Assembly: GCA_015064315.1 (NCBI GenBank)
Contig: SVSL01000006.1
Span: 1-59,998, forward strand
From: Oscillospiraceae bacterium
GTDB taxonomy: Bacteria; Bacillota; Clostridia; Oscillospirales; CAG-272
Reading direction: 5' to 3'
Length of the DNA: 59,998 nucleotides
In this document: one piece after another, positions 17,372 through 25,632 of the stretch
Numbering within the stretch: the first letter of the stretch is position 1
How the letters are laid out: every line of letters starts with the position of its first letter
Notes under the pieces: generated by a model
The model's database searches: none
Told to the model about the DNA's origin: nothing
The model's input: only the letters and a program-made list of their open reading frames with translations
Made by a program: the position numbers and the translations under genes

Positions 17372-17934
17372 AACAGTTCCTCCTTTTCCAAATACTTTCT
17401 CAGTTTTTCCCGCGTGCGGTGAAGCATGGATTTGACCTTGCTTGGGCTGAATCCAAATTGCTTCGCGATGACCTCAAGTGAATCCACGTACCAATAGCGG
17501 CAAAGGAAAACACGACGTTCGATTTCGGAAAGCTCTTCCAAAAAAGAATTCAGCGCTTCGGCGAGGATCTGCGCATCCAATTCCTTTTGCAGATCATCAC
17601 GCGCGGAAAGGCATTCCTCCAGCTCCTCCAACGCCAGCGTAAGATTGCTTCCACCTCTTTTTTCGGCGTTTCGGGCGCGCAGCTTATCAATGGAAATGCG
17701 CCGCGTGATCTTGCCGAGAAAGGTAGAAAGAATTGCAGGACGGTGCGGCGGCATACTGTTCCATGCATCCAAGTAGGTGTCATTGACACTTTCCTCAGAA
17801 TCCTCGCGGTTTCCAAGAATGTTATAGGCAATGGCATAGCAATAGTCTGCGTATTTGGAAGCGGTTTCCTTAATTGCTTGTTCAGAACGTTCCCAGTAGA
17901 GCTCTACAATGCGATGATCATCCAATGGTTTCAC
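17368..17934 (-). CDS. ECF-type RNA polymerase sigma factor
   Basis: 188-residue alternative sigma factor. Region 2 spans residues ~20-90 (NILGNREDSEESVNDTYL is sigma 2.2-like and ITRRISIDKLR is near 2.4). Region 4 is at ~125-180, with a helix-turn-helix around AKQFGFSPSKVKSMLHRTRE. It starts DDHRIVELYWERSEQAIKET, typical of a large Clostridia ECF group whose genes are followed by a single-pass membrane partner. Here the partner is the serpin. GGAGGTGA precedes the ATG. Target promoters cannot be read from this window. Confidence 0.93.
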   Translation of the reverse strand: MKPLDDHRIVELYWERSEQAIKETASKYADYCYAIAYNILGNREDSEESVNDTYLDAWNSMPPHRPAILSTFLGKITRRISIDKLRARNAEKRGGSNLTLALEELEECLSARDDLQKELDAQILAEALNSFLEELSEIERRVFLCRYWYVDSLEVIAKQFGFSPSKVKSMLHRTREKLRKYLEKEELL

Positions 17935-18036
17935 CTCCCACAGAAGTATTTTGAAGGTCCTTCATCTATCTACTCGTAAAAAAATCGAATTGGTTGCACG
18001 ATTTTTAAAAAATATTAAAAAAATTGCAAAAAGGGG

Positions 18037-18065
18037 TTGCTTTTTCGAAAAATATATGATATAAT
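18037..18065 (+). promoter_or_regulatory. Promoter of tRNA-Val
   Basis: TTGCTT and TATAAT with 17-bp spacing, ending 11 bp before the mature 5' end of the tRNA. Confidence 0.8.
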
Positions 18066-18076
18066 ATCACTCGTTT

Positions 18077-18153
18077 GGAGGCATAGCTCAGTTGGTTAGA
18101 GTACTTGCTTGACATGCAAGGGGTCACTGGTTCGAATCCAGTTGTCTCCACCA
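18077..18153 (+). tRNA. tRNA-Val (anticodon GAC)
   Basis: A full cloverleaf can be drawn: acceptor GGAGGCA with TGTCTCC, D arm GCTC/GAGT, anticodon arm CTTGC/GCAAG around TTGACAT (anticodon GAC at 18111-18113), T arm ACTGG-TTCGAAT-CCAGT, discriminator A and encoded CCA. It stands alone between the sigma operon and the palindrome array, with its own promoter and terminator. Confidence 0.96.
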
Positions 18154-18155
18154 AC

Positions 18156-18192
18156 AAAAAAGGAACTTTTGTCTACCAAAAGTTTCTTTTTT
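18156..18192 (+). terminator. Intrinsic terminator of tRNA-Val
   Basis: 16-bp stem with one G-T pair (A-run plus GGAACTTTTG against its complement), a 5-nt loop and a T-rich 3' arm, beginning three bases after the CCA end. Confidence 0.9.
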
Positions 18193-18198
18193 GTTTAT

Positions 18199-18382
18199 CC
18201 AAGCCGCAGGCTTGGCATATCATCACCGCGCGAAGCGTGGTGCATATCATCAAGGGCGGCAAGCCGCCCTTGTATCTCATCACGCGCCAGCGTGCATATC
18301 CCTGCGGCTTGATGATATCCAGCCCTACGGGCTGATGATATACCGCAACGAGTTGCAGATGATATACAAGGCTTACGCCTTG
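18199..18382. repeat. Array of seven short palindromes with mirrored spacers
   Basis: Hairpins of 12-22 bp (18199-18215, 18224-18242, 18251-18272, 18281-18294, 18320-18334, 18345-18356, 18367-18382), each of different sequence, are separated by CATATCATCA-type spacers in the left half and by the complement TGATGATAT in the right half. CAAGCCGCAGG of the first hairpin recurs inverted as CCTGCGGCTTG at 18301-18311, so the whole array can also fold on itself. Similar small-palindrome arrays occur in gut Clostridia; their function is unknown to me. Confidence 0.85.
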
Positions 18383-18408
18383 ATTTGTTTACAAAAGTGT
18401 GGTATAAT
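18380..18408 (+). promoter_or_regulatory. Promoter of the ADP-ribosylglycohydrolase gene
   Basis: TTGATT and TATAAT with 17-bp spacing. The -35 element overlaps the last palindrome of the array. Confidence 0.8.
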
Positions 18409-18431
18409 AAACACAGAAAGGCGGTGAGGCA

Positions 18432-19247
18432 ATGTTTGGAGCAATATACGGAGATGTAATCGGTTCGTATTACGAGGTTCATTGTACAAAGGATTACAAT
18501 TTTGAATTTAACAAAGACAGCTTTTTTACAGATGATAGCGTATTGATCGCGGCAGTCTGCAAGGCAATTCTCAATAATCCATCCAAAATATCCAAATGGA
18601 CTCTTCGTGCTCGCGCAAAAGAATACGCCTCACAATACCGTCAATATTATTCGTATCACCCACACGCCGGATTTGGCAATATGTTTGCCGCTTGGGCGAA
18701 AGATCCGTATGCAAGAAACGGACACAGTTATGCAAACGGTGCCTCCATGCGCGTTATCCCGATCGGATATGCGTATGATTCGTTAGAACAAACTCTCTTG
18801 CAAGCAAAAGCAAGCTGTCTTTCTACCCACAATCACCGCGAGGCAATTGTTGGAGCGCAAGCAGTTGCCACATCAATCTTTATGGCACGAAACGGTGCGA
18901 ATAAAGAGCAAATTAAAGCGTATTTGGAAAAAGTGTTCAAATACAAGCTGTCAACGCCACTTTCCATCATCAAAGAAACGCACGTGTTTGATAGCCGTAC
19001 ATCGTATAGCGTTCCACCTGCAATTATTGCATTCTTGGAATCGACAGATTATGAAAGCGCAATCAGAAATGCAATCTCTCTTGGCGGTGATGCAGATACA
19101 CAGGCTTGTATGGCCGGCGGTATTGCAGAAGCTTATTACAAAGAGATTCCTGAGCATATTAAACGTTTTTGTGATAGTAGAATTGATTTTTCAATAAAAT
19201 CTGTTGTGAAAGAGTTTGCAAAACAATATTGCACAGAAAAAAGTTGA
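18432..19247 (+). CDS. ADP-ribosylglycohydrolase (DraG) family protein
   Basis: 271-residue hydrolase that removes ADP-ribose from proteins or small molecules using two metal ions. The N-terminal GAIYGDVIGSYYE and the metal motif FTDDSVL (near residues 33-39) supply ligands, and the C-terminal GGDADTQACMAGG supplies the remaining Asp/Thr ligands. All are intact, so it should be active. It has its own promoter and terminator and stands alone. No ADP-ribosyltransferase is nearby, so its substrate is unknown. Confidence 0.93.
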   Translation: MFGAIYGDVIGSYYEVHCTKDYNFEFNKDSFFTDDSVLIAAVCKAILNNPSKISKWTLRARAKEYASQYRQYYSYHPHAGFGNMFAAWAKDPYARNGHSYANGASMRVIPIGYAYDSLEQTLLQAKASCLSTHNHREAIVGAQAVATSIFMARNGANKEQIKAYLEKVFKYKLSTPLSIIKETHVFDSRTSYSVPPAIIAFLESTDYESAIRNAISLGGDADTQACMAGGIAEAYYKEIPEHIKRFCDSRIDFSIKSVVKEFAKQYCTEKS

Positions 19248-19302
19248 CCTTTTCTTCGCTTTTACCTCGATTTTTGACCTTTTATCAAGTTTAAGGCAAG
19301 CA

Positions 19303-19334
19303 AAAGGCGTTTGTGAACAACAAACGTCTTTTTT
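19303..19334 (+). terminator. Intrinsic terminator after the ADP-ribosylglycohydrolase
   Basis: Stem AAAGGCGTTTG/CAAACGTCTTT with one G-T pair and a 7-nt loop, continuing into a T-run. Confidence 0.75.
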
Positions 19335-19382
19335 TATTGATTATACCACAAAAAAGAGATAAAAACAATATTTTTATTTTTC

Positions 19383-19411
19383 TTGACACACAAATTCTTT
19401 TGTGCTACAAT
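19383..19411 (+). promoter_or_regulatory. Promoter of the CDF transporter gene
   Basis: TTGACA and TACAAT with 17-bp spacing, 32 bp before the ATG; AAGGAGA is the ribosome site. Confidence 0.85.
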
Positions 19412-19443
19412 AAATACAAACAGATCCGAAAGGAGATCCTTTT

Positions 19444-20346
19444 ATGAAAACCGAACGAAATATTCTGATCGCCTTTATTCTGAATCTCGCCTTTTCCATT
19501 TTTGAATTCGTGGGAGGCATTCTGACAGGAAGCGTTGCCATCCTCTCGGACGCGGTACATGACGTTGGAGATGCTGCCAGCATTGGTATTTCCTACGGCT
19601 TGGAAAAGAAAAGCAAAAAGCAACCCGATGAAAAATACACCTACGGCTACGCCCGATATTCTGTGATCGGAAGCGTCATTACCACCTTGATCCTTTTGGC
19701 GGGATCTCTGATCGTTGCCTACAACGCAGTTCAAAGGATTTTTGATCCCTCGGATATTCATTATGACGGTATGATCCTTTTTGCCGTCGTCGGCGCAGCG
19801 GTCAATTTTATTGCTGCATTCTTTACCCGTGAGGGCGATTCGCTGAATCAAAAGGCTGTCAATCTCCATATGCTGGAGGACGTTCTGGGCTGGCTTGTAG
19901 TTTTGGTGGGCGCTATTATCATGCGATTTACCGATTTTGTCATCATTGACCCTATCATGTCCATTGGTGTAGCGACGTTTATCTTTATCAACGCCATAAA
20001 AAATCTTCAGGAAGCGCTGAATCTTTTTTTGGAAAAGACGCCTCACGGAATTGACGTCAATGAAATCAAGGAGCATCTTTGCGAAATTCACGGAGTTCTC
20101 GACGTTCACCATATTCACGTCTGGAGCATGGACGGAAGCCACCATTACGCTACGCTTCACGCCGTTACCAATGAGGATGCCCACGGGATCAAGGCGCAGA
20201 TTCGCGAGGAGCTTGCGGAGCACGGAATCGGACACGTAACCGTTGAATTGGAGCACGAGGGCGAGCATTGCCATGAGGATCATTGCCACGTAAAAGTTGA
20301 AGAACACGGGCATCATCACCATCACCATCATCACCATCATCATTGA
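19444..20346 (+). CDS. Cation diffusion facilitator (CDF) metal exporter with His-rich tail
   Basis: 300-residue inner-membrane antiporter that exports divalent metal such as zinc. About six membrane helices occupy residues 8-200. The transport site is given by DAVHDVGD (H39, D43) and HMLED in a later helix. A cytoplasmic domain follows at about 205-275 with HHIHVWSMDG. The C-terminus is a metal-binding tail (EHEGEHCHEDHCH) ending in 11 consecutive His. Single gene with its own promoter and terminator. Zinc is the likeliest substrate from the H/D site, but iron or cobalt cannot be excluded. Confidence 0.93.
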   Translation: MKTERNILIAFILNLAFSIFEFVGGILTGSVAILSDAVHDVGDAASIGISYGLEKKSKKQPDEKYTYGYARYSVIGSVITTLILLAGSLIVAYNAVQRIFDPSDIHYDGMILFAVVGAAVNFIAAFFTREGDSLNQKAVNLHMLEDVLGWLVVLVGAIIMRFTDFVIIDPIMSIGVATFIFINAIKNLQEALNLFLEKTPHGIDVNEIKEHLCEIHGVLDVHHIHVWSMDGSHHYATLHAVTNEDAHGIKAQIREELAEHGIGHVTVELEHEGEHCHEDHCHVKVEEHGHHHHHHHHHHH

Positions 20347-20378
20347 AAAAAGAGCCGATCTGCGATCGGCTCTTTTTT
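20346..20378. terminator. Bidirectional intrinsic terminator
   Basis: Perfect stem AAAAAGAGCCGATC with its complement around a 3-nt loop, between convergent genes. Confidence 0.92.
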
Positions 20379-20380
20379 GA

Positions 20381-21094
20381 TTACAGCTTTGTATTTTTGA
20401 TTCTCTTTTTCATGCAGCGCAGATCCTTCAGCATACGAAGCGTATCCTTGATCACATTTACCTTGGATTCCCCGTGATTGATGATCTTCACCGGCATTTC
20501 CACAATCTTCATATCCATCTTGATCGCCCAAAGGATCGCCTCAAAGTCAAAGGCAAAGCGATTGACCTCGCATCTTGGAAAGATCCTTTGTACCGCGTCC
20601 TTGGTGAATGCCTTGCATCCGCATTGAGAATCCGAAAGCTTAAAGCCGCCTGCAATGCAAAGCACCTTGATATAAACCTTGGACATGAGCTTGCGCAGGA
20701 AGGTATAGCCTTCATAGCCATCCTTGTGCAGATTACGAGAGCCGATAACCATATCGGCATCGGGATTCTCCTCGAAGGTCTTGTAAACGCGAGAAATCAC
20801 CTCGGTTCCGTATGCAAGATCGGCATCGGTAAACATACAAACGTCTCCCGTTGCCGCCAGCAGAGCGGTACGCACCGCATAGCCCTTTCCCTGATTGGGC
20901 TGATATGCGATCACGTTTACGTTGGGAAGCTTCATCTCCCGTACGATCTCATCACAACCGTCAGAGCTTCCGTCGCTGCAAAAGATCACCTCATAGTCCT
21001 CAAAATGTGCCTCCATATAATCGGAAAGCTCCTGCGCCGATTTTGCAATGACGCGGCTCTCATTATACATGGGAATACAAACCGAAATTTTCAT
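20381..21094 (-). CDS. Family 2 glycosyltransferase (dolichyl-phosphate sugar synthase-like)
   Basis: 237-residue GT-A fold enzyme that moves a sugar from a nucleotide donor, probably to a lipid carrier. The motifs CIPMYNE at the start, CSDGSSDG, GKGYAVRTAL, the DxD-type TDADLAYG and QCGCKAF are typical of the DPM1/ALG5-like group. No membrane helix is evident. It is the last gene of the htrA-led minus-strand run, starting 6 bp after the rlmA stop. Acceptor unknown. Confidence 0.9.
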   Translation of the reverse strand: MKISVCIPMYNESRVIAKSAQELSDYMEAHFEDYEVIFCSDGSSDGCDEIVREMKLPNVNVIAYQPNQGKGYAVRTALLAATGDVCMFTDADLAYGTEVISRVYKTFEENPDADMVIGSRNLHKDGYEGYTFLRKLMSKVYIKVLCIAGGFKLSDSQCGCKAFTKDAVQRIFPRCEVNRFAFDFEAILWAIKMDMKIVEMPVKIINHGESKVNVIKDTLRMLKDLRCMKKRIKNTKL

Positions 21095-21100
21095 AGTGGG

Positions 21101-21928
21101 TCAATTGTCCTTTCTGAAAAGATAAATATCAAAATCCAAATCCGTGGTAAGAGAATCCAATCCAAGAAGCTTTCCGCGATCCTCCTCGGAGGTACGCCAA
21201 TAGTAAGGCGTCATGGAAAACAGTGCCGCGATCTGCTCGGCGGAGCTCACGGTCACCGAATACTGTAAACGATCCTTGGCAATAAGCTTCATTTTGCGCG
21301 GCAGATCCGCCCTTCCCCGATTGAGATAGGTGTTTTCGTAAAGCTTTTCCTTCAGCCCGATAAGATGCTCTTCTCCCGCGGCAACCACGATTCCGTATCC
21401 CCCCGGCTTCAAAACGCGAAGGAACTCGTCCTCCGCGCACGGCGCGAAAATATTGATCACTGCATCCATTGTTCCATCGGGAATCGGCAAAGAAAAGAGA
21501 CTTGCAATCACAAAGCCGGCTCCCGTCTGATTGCTTTTGGAGACTTTGGCGGCTGCATCAATGCCATCCTTGGAAAGATCCACGCCAACGACGTCTCTTT
21601 GAAGCGCGAACCGATTGGTATAATAGCCTTCTCCGCATCCTGCGTCCAAAAGGCTTTTCACGCCAAGAAGATCCAATTTTCCGGAAAGATGATCTGCCAA
21701 GGGCTGATAATACCCGGCGTTCAGAAACAAACTGCGCGCGCGGATGGCATCCTTCTGATCGCCCGCTCCTCCGTGAGGTCCGGCAAGATTCAAATATCCG
21801 CTTTTGGAAAAATCGAAGCAATGCTTTTTGTTGAATCCCTTACATTGACAGCTTTTCCCCTCGTTTGCAAGCTCCAAGCCCGCATGGCAGATCGGGCAAT
21901 GTAACAGTTCTAAAACAGAGCTTTTCAA
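21101..21928 (-). CDS. rlmA: 23S rRNA (guanine-N1)-methyltransferase, RlmA family
   Basis: 275-residue AdoMet-dependent enzyme that methylates N1 of a guanine in 23S rRNA helix 35; relatives affect macrolide/tylosin binding. The N-terminal zinc ribbon has CPIC (residues 11-14) with later Cys/His, followed by the family stretch FSKSGYLNLAGP. The methyltransferase domain has motif I LDAGCGEGYYTN and later INIFAPCAEDEFLRVLKPGG. It overlaps the histidine kinase gene by 4 bp, so it is in the same transcript. Whether the target is G745 or G748 cannot be read here. Confidence 0.88.
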   Translation of the reverse strand: MKSSVLELLHCPICHAGLELANEGKSCQCKGFNKKHCFDFSKSGYLNLAGPHGGAGDQKDAIRARSLFLNAGYYQPLADHLSGKLDLLGVKSLLDAGCGEGYYTNRFALQRDVVGVDLSKDGIDAAAKVSKSNQTGAGFVIASLFSLPIPDGTMDAVINIFAPCAEDEFLRVLKPGGYGIVVAAGEEHLIGLKEKLYENTYLNRGRADLPRKMKLIAKDRLQYSVTVSSAEQIAALFSMTPYYWRTSEEDRGKLLGLDSLTTDLDFDIYLFRKDN

Positions 21929-23454
21929 TGGAATCCCTCCTCATAGCCTTGTGTTATCACAGGAAGCTCAAACCAAAACGTAGATCCCGCCCCCGGAGTG
22001 CTGGTAACACCGTAGGCGGCGTGATGCTTGTCCAGAATTTCCTTAACGATGGAAAGTCCAAGACCCGAGCCAACCTCGGCACGGCGGTGAACCTTATCCA
22101 CCTTATAGTAGCGGTCCCAGATCAAGGCAACCTGATCCTGCGGAATACCGCTTCCGGTATCGGTAAAGCTGATGCGGACTCTTTGATCCTTCACGGTCTG
22201 ACGAACCCACACCTGCTTGTCTTCTCCGGTATAGTTAATGGCATTGTTGATCAAATTACAAAACGCCTGTAAAATCATTTTGCGGTCAGCAAGCACGGGA
22301 GCCATGCCCTCTGCCGACCAATGGATCGAATACCCCTGACGCTTGGTAAAGGCATCGTAGCGCGCCATGACCTCGGATAGCACCTCGGTCAGATCAAACT
22401 GCGTCATCTGCGGCACGGTAGCACCCGCCTGAAGCTTGGAAATATCCAAAAGATCGTTCACAAGCGCCGAAAGGCGCTCGGTCTCATCCAGAATCAGCTG
22501 CATATTTTCGGGTGTGTTTTCATCGGGGATATCCCGCATCATCTCACCGTAGCCCTTGATCATCGTCAGAGGCGTGCGCAAATCGTGAGAAATATTGGCA
22601 ATCAGTTCCTTTTGCAAGCGATCCAGCTGAGAAAGCTCCGATGCGGCATAATCCAGAGTTTGTGCCAGCTCCTTAGTCTCACGGTATCCCTTTCCCGAAA
22701 AGGAAACGTCATATTTTCCGTCAGCCAATTGCTTTGCGGAGGCATTCATACGAATCAAGGGCTTGGATATCTTTCGATAAAGAAAATGCACCATCAGCGC
22801 CGCAAGCACCAAAAGGAACATGGTGATCCAAACGAACTGCATCTTCAAGGTGGCAACCGTTACGTCCAGAGGCAACAGAGGCGCATCCAAAAACAGCAGA
22901 TATTGATTGCCGGTGGAATCGCTTGCCAGCAAAATATGAACCAATCGGATATTCTTGGCGGGAATGCGGCTGTCCTTATAATTTTCACGTCCAAAGGGGA
23001 AAAATGCAAATCCCCCCTCTTCCAATTCTTTTCCGCCAAAAGCCACCTTAGTATCGTAAACGCCGTTGTTTTCGGAAGCCTTTTGATAGAAAGAAGAAAG
23101 CTGCTCTTGTCCCAACCAAAGGGTTTTGCCGTCCCCCCATGCGTTTACGTCTACAACGGGAGTCGCTCCACTTTCGGAAATGCGGTAGATCGAAATACTC
23201 ATAAAGCGTTCTGATGCATATCCCAGCGCGCTTCTTTCCAGGGAGTCATCGCCCAAAAGCTCAGAAAGCTGATCAGCGGTTCTGCCCAGCTCCTTTTTCT
23301 TGGTGTTTTCCACAAAAACATCCAGCAAAAGGATTTGAAAGAGCCAAACCACCAGAAGCGTCAATATAACAAAGACCAACAAATAAGCGGCAAGCTTCCA
23401 GCCGATGCTGACTCCCTTGAAGTGTCTTTTTGTTTTCATTTCCAACGACTTCAT
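21925..23454 (-). CDS. Membrane sensor histidine kinase
   Basis: 509 residues: membrane helix at ~20-44, an extracytoplasmic sensor region at ~45-200, a second helix at ~205-225, a HAMP linker, the phosphoacceptor box NISHDLRTPL with His290, and an ATPase domain with NLINNAINY, DTGSGIP and GSGLGLSI. It pairs with the response regulator just upstream (4-bp overlap). An HtrA-type protease is upstream in the same run, which suggests envelope or secretion stress as the input; this is inferred. Confidence 0.95.
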   Translation of the reverse strand: MKSLEMKTKRHFKGVSIGWKLAAYLLVFVILTLLVVWLFQILLLDVFVENTKKKELGRTADQLSELLGDDSLERSALGYASERFMSISIYRISESGATPVVDVNAWGDGKTLWLGQEQLSSFYQKASENNGVYDTKVAFGGKELEEGGFAFFPFGRENYKDSRIPAKNIRLVHILLASDSTGNQYLLFLDAPLLPLDVTVATLKMQFVWITMFLLVLAALMVHFLYRKISKPLIRMNASAKQLADGKYDVSFSGKGYRETKELAQTLDYAASELSQLDRLQKELIANISHDLRTPLTMIKGYGEMMRDIPDENTPENMQLILDETERLSALVNDLLDISKLQAGATVPQMTQFDLTEVLSEVMARYDAFTKRQGYSIHWSAEGMAPVLADRKMILQAFCNLINNAINYTGEDKQVWVRQTVKDQRVRISFTDTGSGIPQDQVALIWDRYYKVDKVHRRAEVGSGLGLSIVKEILDKHHAAYGVTSTPGAGSTFWFELPVITQGYEEGFH

Positions 23455-24149
23455 TCTCCCTCAAAGCGGTATCCAACACCGCGCAGCGTCACGATGTACT
23501 TGCTGTATTTTCCAAGACTCTTGCGCAGCAGCTTGATGTGCGTATCCAGCGTTCGCGCATCGCCGTAGAAATCATACCCCCATACCTCACAGAGCAGCTT
23601 TTCGCGAGAAAGCGCAATATTGCGATTGGAAAGCAGATAAAAGAAGAGATCGTACTCCTTGGGAGACATATCTACGCGCTCTCCGTCAATCAAAACCAAA
23701 CGCGCCGTCACGTCAGCACGCAGACCGCCATGGTCCATTTCCACGATCACGTTGGGCTTGTTTGTTCCCTTGAGCGGATCGATGGAACGCGAAACACGCT
23801 TCATAATGGCATCCACGCGAAGCATCAGCTCCTTGGGGGAGAACGGCTTGGTCACGTAATCATCCACACCAACCTCAAATCCGTTGATGCGGTCATACTC
23901 CTCGCCGCGCGCGGACAGCATAATAATGGGTGTGTTCGATACCTTGCGGATCTCACGGCAAGCCGAGAAGCCGTCCAGCTCGGGCATCATAATATCCATA
24001 ATGATCATGTCGTACCGATTTTTGCGGCACAAAAGCACAGCCTCCATACCGTCACCTGCCTCGGTTACCTCATGACCTTCAAATTCCGCATACTTTCGGA
24101 TCACGGAACGAATGCGCGACTCGTCATCTACAACTAAAATATGATACAT
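23451..24149 (-). CDS. OmpR-family response regulator
   Basis: 232 residues. The receiver domain has the acidic pair DDE near residue 9, phosphoacceptor Asp52 (IIMDIMMPELDG), a Ser in IIMLSARG and Lys in YVTKPF. A winged-helix DNA-binding domain covers ~135-232 (SPKEYDLFFYLLSN, VWGYDFYGDARTLDTHI, LRGVGYRFE). It is cognate to the overlapping histidine kinase. GGAG lies upstream of the ATG, 45 bp after the htrA stop. Confidence 0.96.
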   Translation of the reverse strand: MYHILVVDDESRIRSVIRKYAEFEGHEVTEAGDGMEAVLLCRKNRYDMIIMDIMMPELDGFSACREIRKVSNTPIIMLSARGEEYDRINGFEVGVDDYVTKPFSPKELMLRVDAIMKRVSRSIDPLKGTNKPNVIVEMDHGGLRADVTARLVLIDGERVDMSPKEYDLFFYLLSNRNIALSREKLLCEVWGYDFYGDARTLDTHIKLLRKSLGKYSKYIVTLRGVGYRFEGE

Positions 24150-24166
24150 TGCGCTCTCTCCTTTCT

Positions 24167-24193
24167 TTTATAGTCAAAATCCTATGATGTCAA
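24167..24193 (-). promoter_or_regulatory. Possible internal promoter ahead of the response regulator
   Basis: TTGACA and TATAAA on the minus strand with 15-bp spacing, in the htrA-regulator gap. The short spacing makes it doubtful, but it would allow two-component expression apart from htrA. Confidence 0.4.
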
Positions 24194-24194
24194 T

Positions 24195-25508
24195 TTATTT
24201 GTTTTTGATATGCTCGGGAACGTATTCCTGAAGCGTTAATTGGGTTGTATAAGTGTTGCCGTCACGGGAATACAGAACTTCAACCGTATCACCGATCTTG
24301 CAGGTCTTGCAAACGGCGTTCAACTGTGCTTCGGTGGTGATCTCCACGCCGTTGATCGAGACGATGCGATCCTTATTGTTCAGATCCTCACAGTAGAGAG
24401 AATCCACCACGTACACACCGTAGGTTTTGATGCCGTAGGAAGAATAATAACGATAGTTGTCGGCGTTTACCTCGGCAACCGTCAATCCGTTGTCCACTAC
24501 TCCACGAACGTAACCGTATTCGATCAGATCCAGTTGAACCTCGTATGCCCAATCGATAGGAATGGCAAACGCCAACCCCTCCACACCGGTTTGTGCATAC
24601 TTGGCATTGACAATGCCAATGAGCTCGCCGTCCAGATTGAAAAGTCCACCTCCCGAGTTGCCGGAATTCACCGCAGCATCGGTCTGCAAAAGCGTCATAA
24701 CGCTTCCGTCAGAATTTGCGATCTTTCGGTCCAGACCGCTGATATATCCTGCGGTCACGGTTCTGTAAAGCTGCCCCAAGGGATTGCCCACGGCTACAAC
24801 CATCTCTCCCAGCACCAGATCCGCACTGTTACCAAGCTTTGCAGATGGCAATGCTTTTTGGGTATCAATATACAGCAGAGCAACGTCGCTGGCTTCATCG
24901 GATCCAACCAAGGATGCCTCGTATTCCTCACCGGAATTGAGCTTTACTGTAATCTTTACCGCCTGATCGATTACGTGATGACATGTTACAATGTATCCGT
25001 TTTGGGTAATGATCACACCGCTTCCCGTACTAACACTCGTTTGAGCGGTTCCAAAAAAAGATTGTGTTTCAATAGTTGCGTTTACCACAACCACAGTATC
25101 CAAAACGATATCCGCAACCTGCGAGACAGAAAAAACGTCCTCTCCTGCCGATCCGAACTTAGAAGGATCCACAGGATCTTGCTGCAAAAGCACCTCCGGT
25201 GTTTCTACGTACAGATTTTTTCTGTCATCTTCCTGCACGGCATTTTTGCGATCGGTAAAAAAGCTTGCGCAAAGAGAGCCTCCAAAGCCTGCGCAAAACG
25301 CCAATGCGATGCTGAGAACAGCCGTACAAACGCTTAAAAATCTTTTGGGGGAACGCGTCTTCTGATACGACTGCTCCTCAAAAAGGGGCGGTGTGTCCAT
25401 CATTCCTCTGGAAAATACGTATTCGTAAGAGCTTTCGGAAGACGTTTCCCGCGTGGGGGTGTTTTCTTCAAAGCTGTTATCATTCAATTGTTGATCGTTG
25501 TTATTCAT
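24195..25508 (-). CDS. htrA: HtrA/DegP-type serine protease with PDZ domain
   Basis: 437-residue membrane-anchored quality-control protease. A cytoplasmic N-terminus is followed by a membrane helix at ~57-80, then a trypsin-like domain facing outward with triad His178 (CHHVID), Asp208 (ASDVAL) and Ser285 (GNSGG). One degenerate PDZ domain lies at ~340-425. I chose the ATG at 25508 because GGAGG precedes it by ~10 nt; the frame stays open upstream to 25673, but that extension is not typical. It lies upstream of, and co-directional with, a two-component system, like the B. subtilis CssRS-HtrA link. A TATAAT box sits at 25564-25569. Confidence 0.93.
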   Translation of the reverse strand: MNNNDQQLNDNSFEENTPTRETSSESSYEYVFSRGMMDTPPLFEEQSYQKTRSPKRFLSVCTAVLSIALAFCAGFGGSLCASFFTDRKNAVQEDDRKNLYVETPEVLLQQDPVDPSKFGSAGEDVFSVSQVADIVLDTVVVVNATIETQSFFGTAQTSVSTGSGVIITQNGYIVTCHHVIDQAVKITVKLNSGEEYEASLVGSDEASDVALLYIDTQKALPSAKLGNSADLVLGEMVVAVGNPLGQLYRTVTAGYISGLDRKIANSDGSVMTLLQTDAAVNSGNSGGGLFNLDGELIGIVNAKYAQTGVEGLAFAIPIDWAYEVQLDLIEYGYVRGVVDNGLTVAEVNADNYRYYSSYGIKTYGVYVVDSLYCEDLNNKDRIVSINGVEITTEAQLNAVCKTCKIGDTVEVLYSRDGNTYTTQLTLQEYVPEHIKNK

Positions 25509-25632
25509 AGATCTGATCCTCCAATTTCCGACGTTCCGGCAACGTCTTTTGATTCCACCGTTTATTATAGCGGACAAATGTGACAGAAAGATGAAGACGG
25601 CAGAAAAAAACCTTGAAAAATAAGAATTCTTC

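Noticed and set aside
18199-18382. Possible CRISPR array
   Set aside because: The repeated part is only ~10 bp, the units are self-complementary and of unequal length, the orientation flips midway, and no cas genes are near.
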